Source: Haliclona indistincta (lineage: Eukaryota > Porifera > Demospongiae > Haplosclerida > Chalinidae). Taken from it: a stretch of 64,000 bases of DNA. Each line of letters starts with the position of its first letter. The stretch's first letter is position 1. Of the stretch, positions 1 to 12,497 are shown one piece after another. The stretch spans positions 1,486,598 through 1,550,597 of the forward strand of contig OZ024784.1 of the NCBI GenBank assembly GCA_964017065.1, read 5' to 3'. The notes beneath the pieces were generated by a model. That model was not told the origin of the DNA, did not search any database, and saw only the letters and a program-made list of their open reading frames with translations. The position numbers were made by a program, and so were the translations under genes.

Positions 1-1628
1 CTTTTCTTCACTAGGAGGATGATGTTGACAGATACTGACAGCACTAAAAGTACTATAAACAGCAAAACTAGAGCACAAAATCCAATAGCAAGAACAGCTG
101 TATCGACATCAACAGCACTAGTACTAGGAGAAGTGGTGTTCTGTAGTGTTGAACAGGAAACAGATGTGTTGTAGATTTCTGTGCTGGTAACAATTTTAGT
201 CCTGAGTATTGGACAACTGACAATAGTTGTGTTACAAGGTGGTGCAATAGCATCAATAGTACAATAACTTATTGAGATTGCAGTTGTAGTAGTAGTGGGA
301 GAGATAGTATCATCACTGCAACATGATTCCGTTTCATTTACTAATAATTAAATTTTGTTACTTGAAACATTAATAAAATCATGTGTAATAATGACTCACT
401 GTTTAAACAGACTCTGGCACTAGGTAGAGTGTGTTCACTGGTAGAGTAAGCTACCACAAACACAGAGCACACATCATCCATAGCACTCCCTTCACTCAGA
501 CCACTCACAGTCCAGTTAGTGTAAGTAATGTTCCCTGCACTGTATGTCTCTCCAGCAGCTGTCACATAGAACACCTCATAATCTGACTCTGGAGTAGCTG
601 GAGCAGTCCAGGAGATAGTGTCATTAATCAATGTTACATTAGTAGGTGAGTCTGTAGCTAAAATGTTTAGTAGAATTCAATATCAAAATTGGTACATTTG
701 TATCATACCATTTAGCATTACAGTAGCAAAACCAGGAGAAGCTGTTACATTTGTTCCATTGACAGAAATTGTACCATCTTCCACTCTGGCATTAGACACA
801 GTGCAGTTGTACACTCCAGCAGACCTCTGTCTGATTGTCACAGTCACCTCAGTCAGTGTTGGTGGCTCACCATCCAAGATGTCTCGTGATACACTCATGT
901 TCTCAATGGGCTCATCATTGACACTACAGTTAACAGTGGTAGCAGGAGCATTGGATACATTGAAGGAGAGAGTGAACTGAGGTGGGTCAGCATCTCGTGA
1001 AGAGATCAGAGAGAACTGGACTGAAGAGTCGACTACTGGACCAGCTAAGAAGGAAGAAGATTAAGAAATGCTCATTATAGTTCAATAACTAACTATTATT
1101 TTTGTATGTGTCGATTTTATAAACTCCAACTACTAGTGTGTAGTTAGTCTCATTTGTAGTGATCACACACTGGTAGAGACCTTCATTTTCTGCAATACCC
1201 GTTCCATTGGGATGTGCCAGGCCTACTTGATCATTCTCTACAACAACAAATGTTGTAGTATCATTTATTTCACTAGCATTGCTCAGAGTTGTAGTCAGGT
1301 TCACAGGATCATCCAGTCCTTCTGGTCCATACCACTGGTAGTGTACTACACCAAGTGAGGGAGCAGCCTGACACCAGATTGCATCACTGATACCATCCAT
1401 GGGGTCCAGGTCATCAATTCTGAACCTGCTAGCACTGACCATGGCATGGTCGATCAGTGTGCGGTTCTCACTAGCAAGAAACAGCTTCACACCTATGATA
1501 CGTATCATGATAGCTAAGAAACCATCCTTATAATAATTATTTTTACCAATACACGGCAGTGAAGGAGCAGTCAACATCACTGAGCTTGTAAATGGAAGGT
1601 AAAATACAAGGTAGATCAGAGTCCACAT
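1..1628 (-). CDS. Receptor 1: Ig-Ig-FN3 transmembrane receptor, tail cut by window edge
   Basis: Type I membrane protein of the tandem receptor family. Exons on the minus strand: signal peptide 1547-1628 (MWTLIYLVFYLPFTSS start), Ig1 1094-1492, Ig2 709-1044, FN3 400-657, and a stalk plus transmembrane exon from 340 to beyond the window edge. Ig1 has the WCQAAPS cysteine, the YQWYG tryptophan and a D/E-x-G-x-Y-x-C signature. Ig2 has GVYNC. The FN3 core is SWTAPATP...YEVFYVTAAGE. The last exon holds a Ser/Thr-rich stalk and a hydrophobic helix (about 101-20) followed by KK near position 1. Exon lengths (399, 336, 258) are multiples of three and junctions are phase 1. The cytoplasmic tail lies outside the window. 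Ligand unknown; a surface recognition role is inferred. Confidence 0.88.
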
Positions 1629-1824
1629 TTTAGATACAATTCAAACTAACTGATGTAGTTTCATATACTACTATCAGAAGGATCTAACTATAATGAACTA
1701 AAAACCATGAGTGACAAGCATTATGGACTGATACTGTTTGTGTTGTGAAATTCATTGTAATTGTGCATGCATTAAATTTGTCAACTGATGAACAGAGGTA
1801 GGCAAGTCTTGTTTTTCGAAACAA

Positions 1825-4267
1825 TTATCGAGAGTTGGGGGAATTGAGAGTTGGGCTGATGTTTTCATCAGTTCCTGAATGGGAAGGAATATATGGTAGC
1901 AAAACTGGCTCCTTGGTTGAGGGTAAAGTTAATGATATTTTCTTTGAACTCATATCGGCACTGGAATTTGTTTGACTGATATCATCAACAGCTTTCCTTG
2001 CTTGTACAAGATCAGTAGGTGATTTACATTGAAGCTTATAGCTTCCAATAGCTTTGTCCTCACAGGCATATGCTTGGGATGGAGAGTTAGGGTTAGCATT
2101 TTGATGAGAGAATGTTGAGACAATAGATGTCGTCGGATTTAGTCCGTTATAAGTCCCTTCAATTGACTGACAAGCATTTTCTTGTGCAAGAGTTGGAGAT
2201 GAAGTTCCTTCACAAATTGGAGTGAGAGGTTTCTTAGCTACTTCAGTATGACTTTCATATGTGGTATTAAAAGTGCTGAAGCTGCCAACTTCTTCAAGAG
2301 GTGTGACCGCCCCGACGTCTTTGTTTGCTTGAAATGGTTCATACATGCCTTGTATCTCTATACCATCATCGGTTTCTTCAGCTCCAGGTGATTTTTTAAT
2401 AGAGGTTTTCTTGTTCATGTCTACGTTAGCATATGGGTAATTTTTTGTAGCACTCTCATTAGTAGATGTGTTTGTGCTTGTCTGAACTTCTAGAGGAAAT
2501 TCAGAGAATCCAGTTGTTTTTTCTTGATATTCCCTTGTTTTCATATCATATTCAGCTGTGTTTCTCACCCTACAGCATTCATGTCAATCTGTCAACATCA
2601 AAACTATGCTCTAGTGTTTTGCTTACAATATCCTAAAGTTATTTTCTATCTTCGATGTTTTGCAGTGACCAGAAATGTATGTTTTAGATACTCTTCTATA
2701 GAGAAAACAGTAAACAACAGTTCATATTATCATAAACTTATATCCAAGTTTGGACAATACCTTAATTTTGTCACTAAGACAATGAAATTCATTGTTACTG
2801 ACACTGCTAACAATATTAAAAGCAATGTGGCTGAAGTAACCAATCCTAAAAAGCTTCCAAAGTCAATATATCCAGATGAACTGTTTATGATGACCGTTGT
2901 AGCCGGAGTTGAGGGATTTATAGTTTCGGTACAATATTTGGTTTGATTGCAAGTTATAATGGGTGAATCTACTGTACCTTTAACAGAATGATGGTCATTT
3001 CCTGACATGCAATAATGATCTTACTTTTTAAATCAGTAATACTGCTCCTGACACTAGGTAGAGTGTGATCACTGGTAGAATTGCCTCCATAAGCTACCAC
3101 AAACACAGAATGCAATTCACATATTTCACACACCGTCAAGTTAATGTTAGTAGTGTTCCCTGCACTGTGTGTCTCTCCAGCAGCTGTCACATAGAACACC
3201 TCATAACCTGACACTGGAGTAGCTGGAGCAGTCCAAGTGACCAAAAAACAAGCACTTGTACCTGTCACATCAGGAGATTCTGTAACTATAATTACATAGG
3301 CTTACATTAGGCTTTAAAATTCAAGAGATACTTACCATCTAGTGTTACAGTAGCAAAACCAGGAGAAGCTGTTACATTTGTTTTATCTGTAATAATTGCA
3401 CTATCTTTCACTCTAGCATTAGACACAGTGCAGTTGTACACTCCAGCAGACCTCTGTCTGATTGTCACTGTCACCTCAGTCAGTGTTGGTGGCTCACCAT
3501 CCAAGACGCCTCGTGATACACTCATGTTCTCAATGGGCTCATCATTGACACTACAGTTAACAGTGGTAGCAGGAGCATTGGATACATTGAAGGAGAGAGT
3601 GAACTGAGGTGGGTCAGCATCTCGTGAAGAGATCAGAGAGAACTGGACTGAAGCTTTGACTACTGGACCAGCTGTAATAGACCATTAATCAATAATTCTC
3701 AACTGTTTAATTCATCATACTTACCATTATTTATATATGTGCCAGTTCTATATACTCCAACTACTAGTGTGTGTCTAGTCTCATTTGTAGTGATCACACA
3801 CTGGTAGAGACCGTCATTGTCTCCAATACCAGTATTGCTGGGTCGTGCCAGACCTACTTGATCATTCTCTACAACAACAAATGTTGTAGTATCATTTATT
3901 TCACTAGCATTGCTCAGAGTTGTAGTCAGGTTCACAGGATCATCCAGTCCTTCTGGTCCATACCACTGGTAGTGTACTACACCAAGTGAGGGAGCAGCCT
4001 GACACCAGATTGCATCACTGACACCATCCATGGGGTCCAGGTCATCAACTCTGAACCTGCTAGCATTGACCATGGCATGGTCGGGTAGTGTGCGGCGCTC
4101 ACTAGCAAGAAATAACCTCACACCTGCGATAAATTAGTGCAGCATAATCGACATATGTTACAATGTATACCTTGAGACGGCAAATCTGGAGCTCTCAGTA
4201 TTTCAATACCAACAGATTGTGTAAGACAGATCAGATTTAGCACAAGAAACTTGATGTACTCATTCAT
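1825..4267 (-). CDS. Receptor 2: Ig-Ig-FN3 transmembrane receptor with long tyrosine-rich tail
   Basis: Six exons: signal peptide 4171-4267 (MNEYIKFLVLNLICLTQ), Ig1 3725-4123, Ig2 3336-3671, FN3 3025-3285, transmembrane 2761-2977, tail 1825-2569. They splice in frame to about 684 residues: Ig1 33-165, Ig2 166-277, FN3 278-364, helix about 406-433, tail from 437. Extracellular exons are phase 1-1. The roughly 248-residue tail is rich in Ser/Thr and has nine or more tyrosines (for example YANVDM, MYEPF, TYESH, TYNGL), resembling SH2-docking sites, though none is a strict ITIM. The tail is homologous to that of receptor 5 (shared KPL(T/S)P and EG(T/A)Y blocks). A phospho-tyrosine signalling receptor is inferred; the ligand is unknown. 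Confidence 0.9.
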
Positions 4268-4966
4268 CTCAGTCAGTAGAATCCTAGTAAAGGTTCACAA
4301 CATCAGTTGCAGCAGACGTTGCATTCATTTCCAATGTTTTTGTGAAGAGATTTATATTTCAACTATATAGTTATGACAGCAGTTCATGGTACTTGTAAAC
4401 TATATTTCACTTGATCAAAGATTGTTTAATAATTACTGTACAGCAGCTGCAAGACATACAAGTAAAGCTGAAAGGCTCTTTTGAAAAAGCAAATTTATAG
4501 TTTATGAAACATAGACAAAGTCCAGGTGCACCTACTTATACTAATCTGCACAGTTGATATAGCCCTTCCCATACATCAATAGCGCTAAGTGTGGAAAGAG
4601 TCAACAAGTTCATTACTTGCTTTCCGGCACTGTTGAATATTCCTGATCAATAAACTTGTGCTAACATTGGATGGTTGGGCAGTGTACATCAGTTTTCACT
4701 GCACATAATACACTATCATCACCCATTAGCATATAAGTTGTGTAGCAGCTACAATGTCCCATTTTATTACTCTCAATTGTAGCTGGCTTAAAATTTTAAT
4801 ACTTCACATTCCCAAAAAGAGAACTGGAAAACACATTTACAATGAAGGAACAAAGTAAAATTAATGATAAAAAATAAAATTAATGAGCAGAATAAAATCA
4901 GTTTTATCAAAGCAATAGCTAATGAACAAGATACTAATATCCACTATAAAGAAAAGGAAATTATAA
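4268..4966. other. Spacer between receptors 2 and 3
   Basis: About 700 bp, AT-rich, between the start codon of receptor 2 and the stop codon of receptor 3. It should contain the receptor 2 promoter next to 4267 and the receptor 3 3' UTR next to 4966. I see no ORF with family homology and no clear repeat. Confidence 0.5.
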
Positions 4967-6837
4967 TCAGTTATTAGGATTGTCACAATCATCTTTCTTG
5001 TCAAAATGTGTCGTAGGCTCATACAAACACTCATAAATTGTGTCGTCTGCTTGCAATTGCTCATTAAATTTATGAGTCTCGTAAGCCGGGCAAGGTTGCA
5101 TACTGACAATATTCCTGCAAGATACATGTTATAGGTTATATACAACAATTGTGAGAAGCTGTCTTACTCTCTGTCATTTTCTGAAATGACATTCTTGCGG
5201 TTCCTGCATTTTCTGCAGCTATATTATAAATTATAATGATTATTTAATAAAATTAATTGTAATGACCTTTTGTTGCAAATTGTGTTTCTCTTTCTTATGA
5301 AGATATAAATCAAGATAATCTTGAAGATGACAAATAGTATTAATAGCCCTCCAACCACACCTGCTGTGATAAAGCCGGAGTTATCTCTATCGGGACTGCA
5401 TGATACAGGGTAAACAGTAGAATTAATATCACTGGTAATAAACCTGGGAGAATGTACTGGAACAACAGCAATACTGGCATTGACACTATTGGTTACTGTA
5501 CTGATTGAACTTGCACAAGAAGCCACTGTATGAGGCATATACTAACATGAGAAAATTTATTTACATGTCCTTGCCATTAAATGCCAAAGAATTACTTCTG
5601 GCACTAGGTAAAGTTTTTTCTCCTCCATAGGCTACCACAAAGACAGAGCACACATCACTCAGACCACACACTGTCAAGTTAGTGTCAGTAGTGTTCCCTG
5701 CACTGTGTGTCTCTCCAGCAGCTGTCACATAGAACACCTCATAACCTGACACTGGAGTAGCTGGAGCAGTCCAGGAGACATAAAAGCTATCATTAGTTGT
5801 ATTAGTAGTAATGTCAATTGGAGATTCATTAACTGAACAAGAAGTATTACTTTTGCAATTTTATACACATAATTTATTATGATACCATTTAGTGTTATAG
5901 TAGCAAAACCAGGAGTAGCTGTCATACTTGTTCTATCAAAAGTAATTGTACCATCTTCCACTCTGGCATTAGACACAGTACAGTTGTACACTCCAGCAGA
6001 CCTCTGTCTGATTGTCACAGTCACCTCAGTCAGTGTTGGTGGCTCACTATCCAAGATGTCTCGTGATACACTCATGTTCTCAATGAGCTCATCATTGACA
6101 CTACAGTTAACAGTGGTAGCAGGAGCATTGGATACATTGAAGGAGAGAGTGAACTGAGGTGGGTCAGCATCTCGTGAAGAGACCAGAGAGAACTGGACTG
6201 GAGAGCTGACTACTGGACCAGCTGTAATAGACCATTAATCAATAATTCTCAACTGTTTAATTAATCATACTTACCATTATTTTTATAAGAGATAGTTCTA
6301 TAAACTCCAACTACTAGTGTGTGGTTAGTCTCATTTGTAGTGATCACACACTGGTAGAGACCTTCATTGTCTCCAATACCAGTATTGCTGGGACGTGCCA
6401 GACCTACTTGATCATTCTCTACAACAACAAATGTTGTCATATCATTTATTTCACTATCATTGCTCAGAGTTGCTGTCAGCTCCAGAGGATCATCCAGTCC
6501 TCCTGGTCCATACCACTGGTAGAGTACTACACCAAGTGAGGGAGCAGCCTGACACCAGATTGCATCACTGATACCATCCATGGGGTCCAGGTCATCAACT
6601 CTGAACCTGCTAGCATTGACCATGGCATGGTCGGGTAGTGTGCGGTTCTCACTAGCAAGAAACAACCTCACACCTGCGATACACAACATTTGGCATAAAA
6701 TATTTTTTATAATAGTTAAATAATATTTTTACTATAGTACCTTTTGGTGGTGAATCAGGAGCTCTAAGTATAAGTAGTCCATCAGATTGTGTAAGGCAGA
6801 CCAAATTTAACATAAAAAAGCTAATATACTTGTTCAT
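4967..6837 (-). CDS. Receptor 3: Ig-Ig-FN3 transmembrane receptor with short YECL-type tail
   Basis: Seven exons: signal peptide 6741-6837 (MNKYISFFMLNLVCLTQ), Ig1 6275-6673, Ig2 5886-6221, FN3 about 5596-5832, transmembrane about 5267-5525, a 51 bp juxtamembrane exon 5168-5218, tail 4967-5114. The sum gives about 508 residues in frame. The helix (GFITAGVVGGLLILFVIF) is followed by a basic stretch CRKCRNRKN. The tail carries AYETHKF and IYECLYEP, two spaced tyrosine motifs shared with receptor 4 and with the relic at 15194-15330. The FN3/transmembrane junction uses donor GTAATT and an acceptor after CATACAG; this is the least certain junction. The function beyond a presumed signalling receptor is unknown. 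Confidence 0.85.
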
Positions 6838-7129
6838 CTCGGTCAGTGTAGCATGCCAGGCTCACTACATTAGATACTGCTGAGTAGATAACATGTTTTG
6901 ACTATGTCTGCGTTAATACATGCACTTAACTATAGTTTTAGAATTGTTTATCATAAATCATCCAGCAGCTGCAAGATATAATGCTGAAGTGCTTTTGATA
7001 ATGCAAGTTGAGTTTATCGAATACAAGTTAAGACAAATAACTACACTTATTCATAGCACATGATTAATTACATGATACACATTGTTGATTATGCAACTGT
7101 ATGTTTATGAATTGACGTAGCTCAATCGA
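6838..7129. promoter_or_regulatory. Spacer with presumed promoter of receptor 3
   Basis: 292 bp between the receptor 3 start and the receptor 4 stop. No named regulatory motif is recognised; the promoter role is inferred from position only. Confidence 0.3.
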
Positions 7130-9181
7130 TTATGGATTAATTTCCATATTATTATCATTCTCGTGACCAGTAGATTCCTCCTCCTTCTTAGTGTCAGTGA
7201 TATCATCCAGACATTCATAAGTTGAATCAGTGACGGCTTTTTCTGCATGCTCTTTAAACTTATGAGATTCATATGCTATACAGGTTTCCATTTCAACCAC
7301 ATCCACTCTGATGATAGAGTAAAGATATTAAATACAGTAAGACAGCATTGATTTAGTAACTTACTCTTTTTTGTTTTTTTGATCAGCAAACATTCTGTTT
7401 CTGCAAAAGGGAACTTTAAAAGTTCATCATAAGGTATATTTGAACTATGCCTTGAATTGGTTTTCCATTTTATGAAGACATAGATAGATAGTGCGATGTT
7501 AAAGATGACAGACAGTAGTAATAGTCCTCCGAGTACACTCGATGTAATAAGACCAGAGCTATATTCAACTGGACGTAATGGTACAGATGTACCAGAGGTG
7601 CTGAAAGAAGAATAATGATCAATGGTATATGGAATTAAGTGAGAAGTCGATGGAGCTGAATTCCTTGTACTGACACTATTTGCAGCATCACATGTCATAA
7701 CACTTGTACTAATTATTACCGTAGCTGAAATACTGCTAGTAATGATGTCAGCAACATTAGTATACATTATTCCTGTATAAGAAACAAACTTTTACTTAGA
7801 ACAAAATTACTTAGGACTTTACCATTAAAAATCCCATCAATGGAACAGTAGCTCTTTGTTAAAGCAAATGAATTTGCATCAATGTCATTGCAACATGATT
7901 GAGTTTTATTTACTAATACAATGTCAATGCAAAACTATTACTGTAACAGTATAATACTGTCTTACTGTTTAAACAGACTCTGGCACTAGGTAGAGTGTGT
8001 TCACTGGTAGTGTCTCCAACATAGGCTACTACAAACACAGAGCACACTTCACTTAGACGCCTCACAGTCAAATTAGTGTCAGTAGTGCTCCCTGCACTGT
8101 GTGTCTCTCCAGCAGCTGTCACATAGAACACCTCATAACCTGACACTGGAGAAGCTGGAGCAGTCCAGGAGATCGTATCATTACTCAATGTTACATTAGT
8201 AGGTGAGTCTGTAGCTAAAATTTTTGTAGCATTCAACATCAAAATTGTTACATTTGTATCATACCATTTAGCATTACAGTAGCAAAACCAGGAGAAGCTG
8301 TTACATTTGTTCCATTGACAGCAATTGTACCATCTTCCACCCTGGCATTAGACACAGTACAGTTGTACACTCCAGCAGACCTCTGTCTGATTGTCACAGT
8401 CACCTCAGTCAGTGTTGGTGGCTCACCATCCAAGATGTCTTGTGATACACTCATGTTCTCAATCATTGACACTACAGTTAACAGTGGTAGCAGGAGCATT
8501 AGATACATTGAAGGAGAGAGAGAACTGAGGTGGGTCAGCATCTCGTGAAGAGATCAGAGAGAACTGAACTGAAGAGTTGACTACTGGACCAGCTGTAATA
8601 TGAGTTTAGTAGTGTTATAAGGCTTAATTTGAATACTTGATTAAAAGCTTACTATTAATGTTATATGAGCTTGTCTTGTACACTCCAACTACTAGTGTGT
8701 GGTTAGTCTCATTTGTAGTGATCACACACTGGTAGAGACCTTCATTGTCTCCAATACCAGTGTTGTTGGGTCGTGCCAGACCTACTTGATTATTTTCTAC
8801 AACAACAAATGTAGTGCTCTCTGTTATTTCACTAGCATTGCTCAGATTTGTAGTCAGCTCCACAGGATCATCCAGCCCTCCTGGTCCATACCACTGGTAG
8901 TTTTCTACATCAAGTGAGGGAGCAGCCTGACACCAGATTGCATCACTGATACCATCCATGGGAGCCAGGTCATCAACTCTGAACCTACTAGCATTGACCA
9001 TGGCATGATTGGGTTGTGTGCGTTTCTCACTAGCAAGAAACAACTTCATACCTAACAATTAAGTGGAATAATGGTTTAATCTGAAACATATTTATTTTAC
9101 CAATACATGGTAGTGAAGGAGCAGTCAGCATCACAGAGTTGTAGTTTGTAGATACAACACTAGGTAGATCAGAACCAACAT
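7130..9181 (-). pseudogene. Receptor 4: Ig-Ig-FN3 receptor with two frame-breaking deletions
   Basis: Eight family-like exons: signal peptide 9101-9181, Ig1 8653-9051, Ig2 8265-8592, FN3 7966-8214, stalk 7823-7912, transmembrane 7451-7772, juxtamembrane 7365-7400, tail 7130-7307. Two indels break it. The signal-peptide exon is 81 bp, whereas the homologous exons of receptors 1 and 5 are 82 bp, and it reaches TGA in frame. Ig2 is 328 bp, whereas seven other copies are 336 bp; 8 bp is missing near 8460-8465 between the NDEP and ENMSVS codons. The remaining exons keep frame and a good tail (AYESHKF, TYECLDD). The transmembrane exon seems to end in a GC donor at 7449-7450. Probably a recent pseudogene; an assembly error or a null allele is the alternative. 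Confidence 0.78.
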
Positions 9182-9302
9182 CCTATATTCAAACCGATGC
9201 TGCTGTTTAGTGACTCTAATGTGAAACCTTCATAGACTTGTATATTACATTTTCAGCTAAAAGATCATTGAAGCATGTATACATGCACTATACTACTATT
9301 AT

Positions 9303-9691
9303 ACAAGAAATTAAAAAGATTTCTATCGAAATCAAAAGGATGTAGGGTTGTGAAATCTACCACTGGTCCACAATGTAAACTAACAAGGAACAAGCATGGA
9401 ATGGTAACACGATTGACTTGCTAACAGACCATAGATCCCTACATCAGTGGCTGCTGTGGTTGGTTATAGCTAGTTCAGCTAGTTGCTGTTGACTGACACC
9501 TAACATGCATTCAGCTTGTGACAAAATATTGATCTTATGTACAGCCACTGATGTAGGGATCTATGGTCTGTTAGCAAGTCAATCGTGTTACCATTCCATG
9601 CTTGTTCCTTGTTAGTTTACATTGTGGACCAGTGGTAGATTTCACAACCCTACATCCTTTTGATTTCGATAGAAATCTTTTTAATTTCTTG
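9303..9691. repeat. Palindrome with 150 bp arms at left end of the fold-back element
   Basis: Positions 9303-9453 and 9542-9691 are nearly perfect inverted copies separated by about 88 bp. The arms begin with CAAGAAATTAAAAAG and end near CAGTGGCTG. The near identity of the two arms indicates a recent origin or gene conversion. Confidence 0.9.
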
Positions 9692-11107
9692 TTTGTGTCC
9701 TTTTTTCTTTTTCAGCGAAGTGCAGTTCAATATCATGCACGTACTGAGCTGTCTTTGTTTCCACCATAGGTTTAGTTTTCCTGTTGTTGGCGGATTTTCT
9801 TTATTATTAAGAATTTTAAACTTGTAGCTAATAATAATTGTTATGCTGTATATATCAGCTCGCCTACACATGATACGAGCCCCGCCCACAATTGTTTGTA
9901 GACATGTACGGCGGTTGTAATTATCTGGCAAGCGCAGAATGGTGATCCTATACGAGCTTACCGTTCTTCGAAGACTCCAGACAAATACATGTACATGTAT
10001 GTGTTCTCCGTGATCCATAAGGCGCGCGGCGATACTCATCAAGCTAGTGTTTGGTCACGTGCGCTAACCACTGCTTGGTCACGTGCGTATTGCGCAATCA
10101 CATCAATGGCGTCTAACACTTAGCTGACAATGGATCACGATCGAGAAATCGCGGAATTTATATCGACGTTTCGCTAAAAACTAAGTTCAAAAGGCACCTG
10201 CCAGGAGAATTTCATGACTGTTCATGGGTGTTTTGGTCTCGGCATTGCTCGCGTAAAGGCGCTAGGCGCGCTGAAGAAAGAAAGAAAGAAGAAGAAAACG
10301 AAGATGACGAAACTCGATTTTCACCGTTTCCAGGTTCGTCACTTTAGTAACAACTTCGAGCAATCTCCTTGCTACTGTAAGATGGGGCAACGCCAGAGAG
10401 CAGATTTAAGTGTCTTTTGACGTATACAATTCATGACCAGGCGAAATATCAGCGTTTGAACGCTAATACATTGTATGTAGCCGCCATCTTGTTTTCTCGT
10501 TCAACCCTACATAGGGAGGCACTACCGTGCCTCCCTAATTATAATATTATATTATAATGATGTTAAGAGTCATGATTATACAGTTGTTGTGACATTCTCT
10601 GTAACCATTCGTCATACATCGTCTGTCCTCAATTTGTCAACTGGAGGTAGGATTATTTCAATAGCTTTCATGTATTTGTGAGCTGATGTATTGTCTTTCT
10701 ACTATTAGAGTATAGCTCAATGTTATTGACCAATCAGATTTATTAAAGCAGAGGCTCTTTTTGCTGAGTCCATCCGCAACGACGTCCATCCGTGAACGGG
10801 TAAAGTCCATCTACGAACAAGTTTTGTTATGTTCACAACAGTTAACAGCTTTCTAGCCTCAGCGTCACACTTAAACTCATGCTCTTATGAATGCTGAGCT
10901 CCTGTATGATTCATCAGACTCGAACAGCATTCAGCAAGTTCATGTTGTAGAGTCATGCACTATTATAATTACTTTCTGTGTTGCAAATTCACAATTACTT
11001 ATTTAAAAAATTCTAGTACTCCACCAAACCAAACATAAAAGAGAAATTTTTACTAGATTATGATTATAACGTCCAGATATTTAAAATCTATTTTGAAACC
11101 TTTTTAC

Positions 11108-11191
11108 CAATACATGTAGCAAAGAAGGAGCAGTCAACATCACTGTGTTTGCAACTGGTACCGTAGACACAACACAAGAGCCACTGAACAT
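11108..11191 (-). pseudogene. Orphan receptor signal-peptide exon relic
   Basis: On the minus strand an ATG at 11191 leads to GTGATGTTGACTGCTCCTTC and ends at a GTAAAAA donor. This matches the signal-peptide exons of receptors 1 and 4. The exon is 84 bp rather than 82, so it would leave the family phase, and no Ig exon follows. It sits in the central spacer of the inverted repeat, so a former receptor gene was probably disrupted here. Confidence 0.65.
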
Positions 11192-12497
11192 TGTTATTAG
11201 GGAGGCACGGCTATGTAGCTAGGGTGAACGGAAAAACAAAATGGCGGCTACATACAATGTATTAGCGTTCAAACGCTGATATTTCGCCTGGTGATGAATT
11301 TTATACGTCCAAAGACACTTAGATATGCTATCTGGCACTGCCCCATCTTACAGGAGCAAGGAGATAGCTCGAAATTGTTACAAAAGTGACGAACATGGAA
11401 ACGGTGAAAATCGAGTTTCGTTTTCTGTTCTTCTTTCTTCAGCGCCTTTACACGAGCAGTGCCGAGACAAAAACACCCACGAAAAGTCGTGAAATTCTCC
11501 TGGCAAGTGCCTTTCGAACTTTGTTTTTAGTGAAACGGCGATATAAATTCCGCGATTTCTCGATCGTCAGCTAAGTGTTAGCAAGAGTAAATAATAGATA
11601 TAATAGTCTTCTATTATTTTACTCTTGGTGTTAGACGCCAATTATTGTGATTGCACGTGACAAAGCAGTGGTTAACGCACGTGACCTAGCACTAGCTTGA
11701 GTATCTCGATCCGCGCCGTATGGATCACGGAGAACACATATTTGTCTGGAGTCTTCGAGAACGGTAAGATAATCATTCTGCGCTTGCCAGATAATTATAA
11801 CTGCAGTACAGCAAGTGTGGGTGGGGCTCGTATGCTCTGCATATGCATGCGTAGGCGAGCTGATATGTAATTATTTTTAGCTACATGTACATGTACAAGT
11901 TTAAAATTGTTAGAAAAGCCATTAACAACAGGAAAACTAAACCAATGGTGGAAACAAAGACGTGCATGATATTGAACTGCACTTCACTAAAAAGAAAAAG
12001 GACACAAACAAGAAAATTAAATCAAAAGGATGTAGGCCGGTTGTGAAATCTACCACTGGTCCACAATGTAAACTAACAAGGAAAAAGCATAGAACTATGG
12101 TAACACAATTGACTTGCTAACAGACCATAGATGGCTTTACTTAAGATCAATATTTTGTCACAAGCAGAATATGCATGTTAGGCTAGGTGTCAGCAGTCAA
12201 CAGCAACTAGCTAAACTAACTATAGTCAGGCCACAGCAGCCACTGACGTAGGGATCTATGATCTGTTAGCAAGTCAATCTTTTTAACTTTCTTTTCAAAA
12301 TACAACTATAACACAAAAAATTAATATGATTGTTTAGTGACAGCAAGGCATCAGTATTCTAAAGTAGCGTCAGACTACATGCTATTCTAGTATTGTCATT
12401 ATGAAATTCTTGTAACTGTGCACTTGAAGTTAACACTTGTCTAACTTTTTCAACTAAAGGTAGTATAAATAACTATATCCACTTTCTTGCATGTGAG

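Larger units (their letters stand above)
9303..12288. mobile_element. Large nested inverted-repeat (fold-back) element
   Basis: Two arms of roughly 1 kb face each other: 9542-10537 and 11198-12288, with many small indels and mismatches and a central spacer of about 660 bp. Both arms meet the spacer with the same terminal sequence TAGGGAGGCAC. The outer end of the left arm is itself palindromic (9303-9453 versus 9542-9691). The right arm has the same palindrome truncated near 12288. The arms have many CpG sites and CACGTG boxes, unlike the AT-rich surroundings. No transposase ORF is visible. This looks like a non-autonomous fold-back transposon or an inverted duplication of captured DNA. Short ORFs in the arms are not conserved between them and are not annotated. 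Confidence 0.8.

Noticed and set aside
3771..3989. 72-residue + strand frames recurring opposite every Ig1 exon
   Set aside because: Shadow of the conserved Ig1 coding sequence on the minus strand.
5571..5575. GTAAAT as donor of receptor 3 FN3 exon
   Set aside because: It gives the wrong phase for the transmembrane exon; GTAATT at 5590-5595 keeps the family phase 1.
10214..10420. Lys-rich short ORF in the fold-back arm
   Set aside because: Not kept in the opposite arm despite high DNA similarity; no domain.
11386..11574. 62-residue ORF in the right fold-back arm
   Set aside because: Its inverted counterpart in the left arm is broken, and it lacks any domain.
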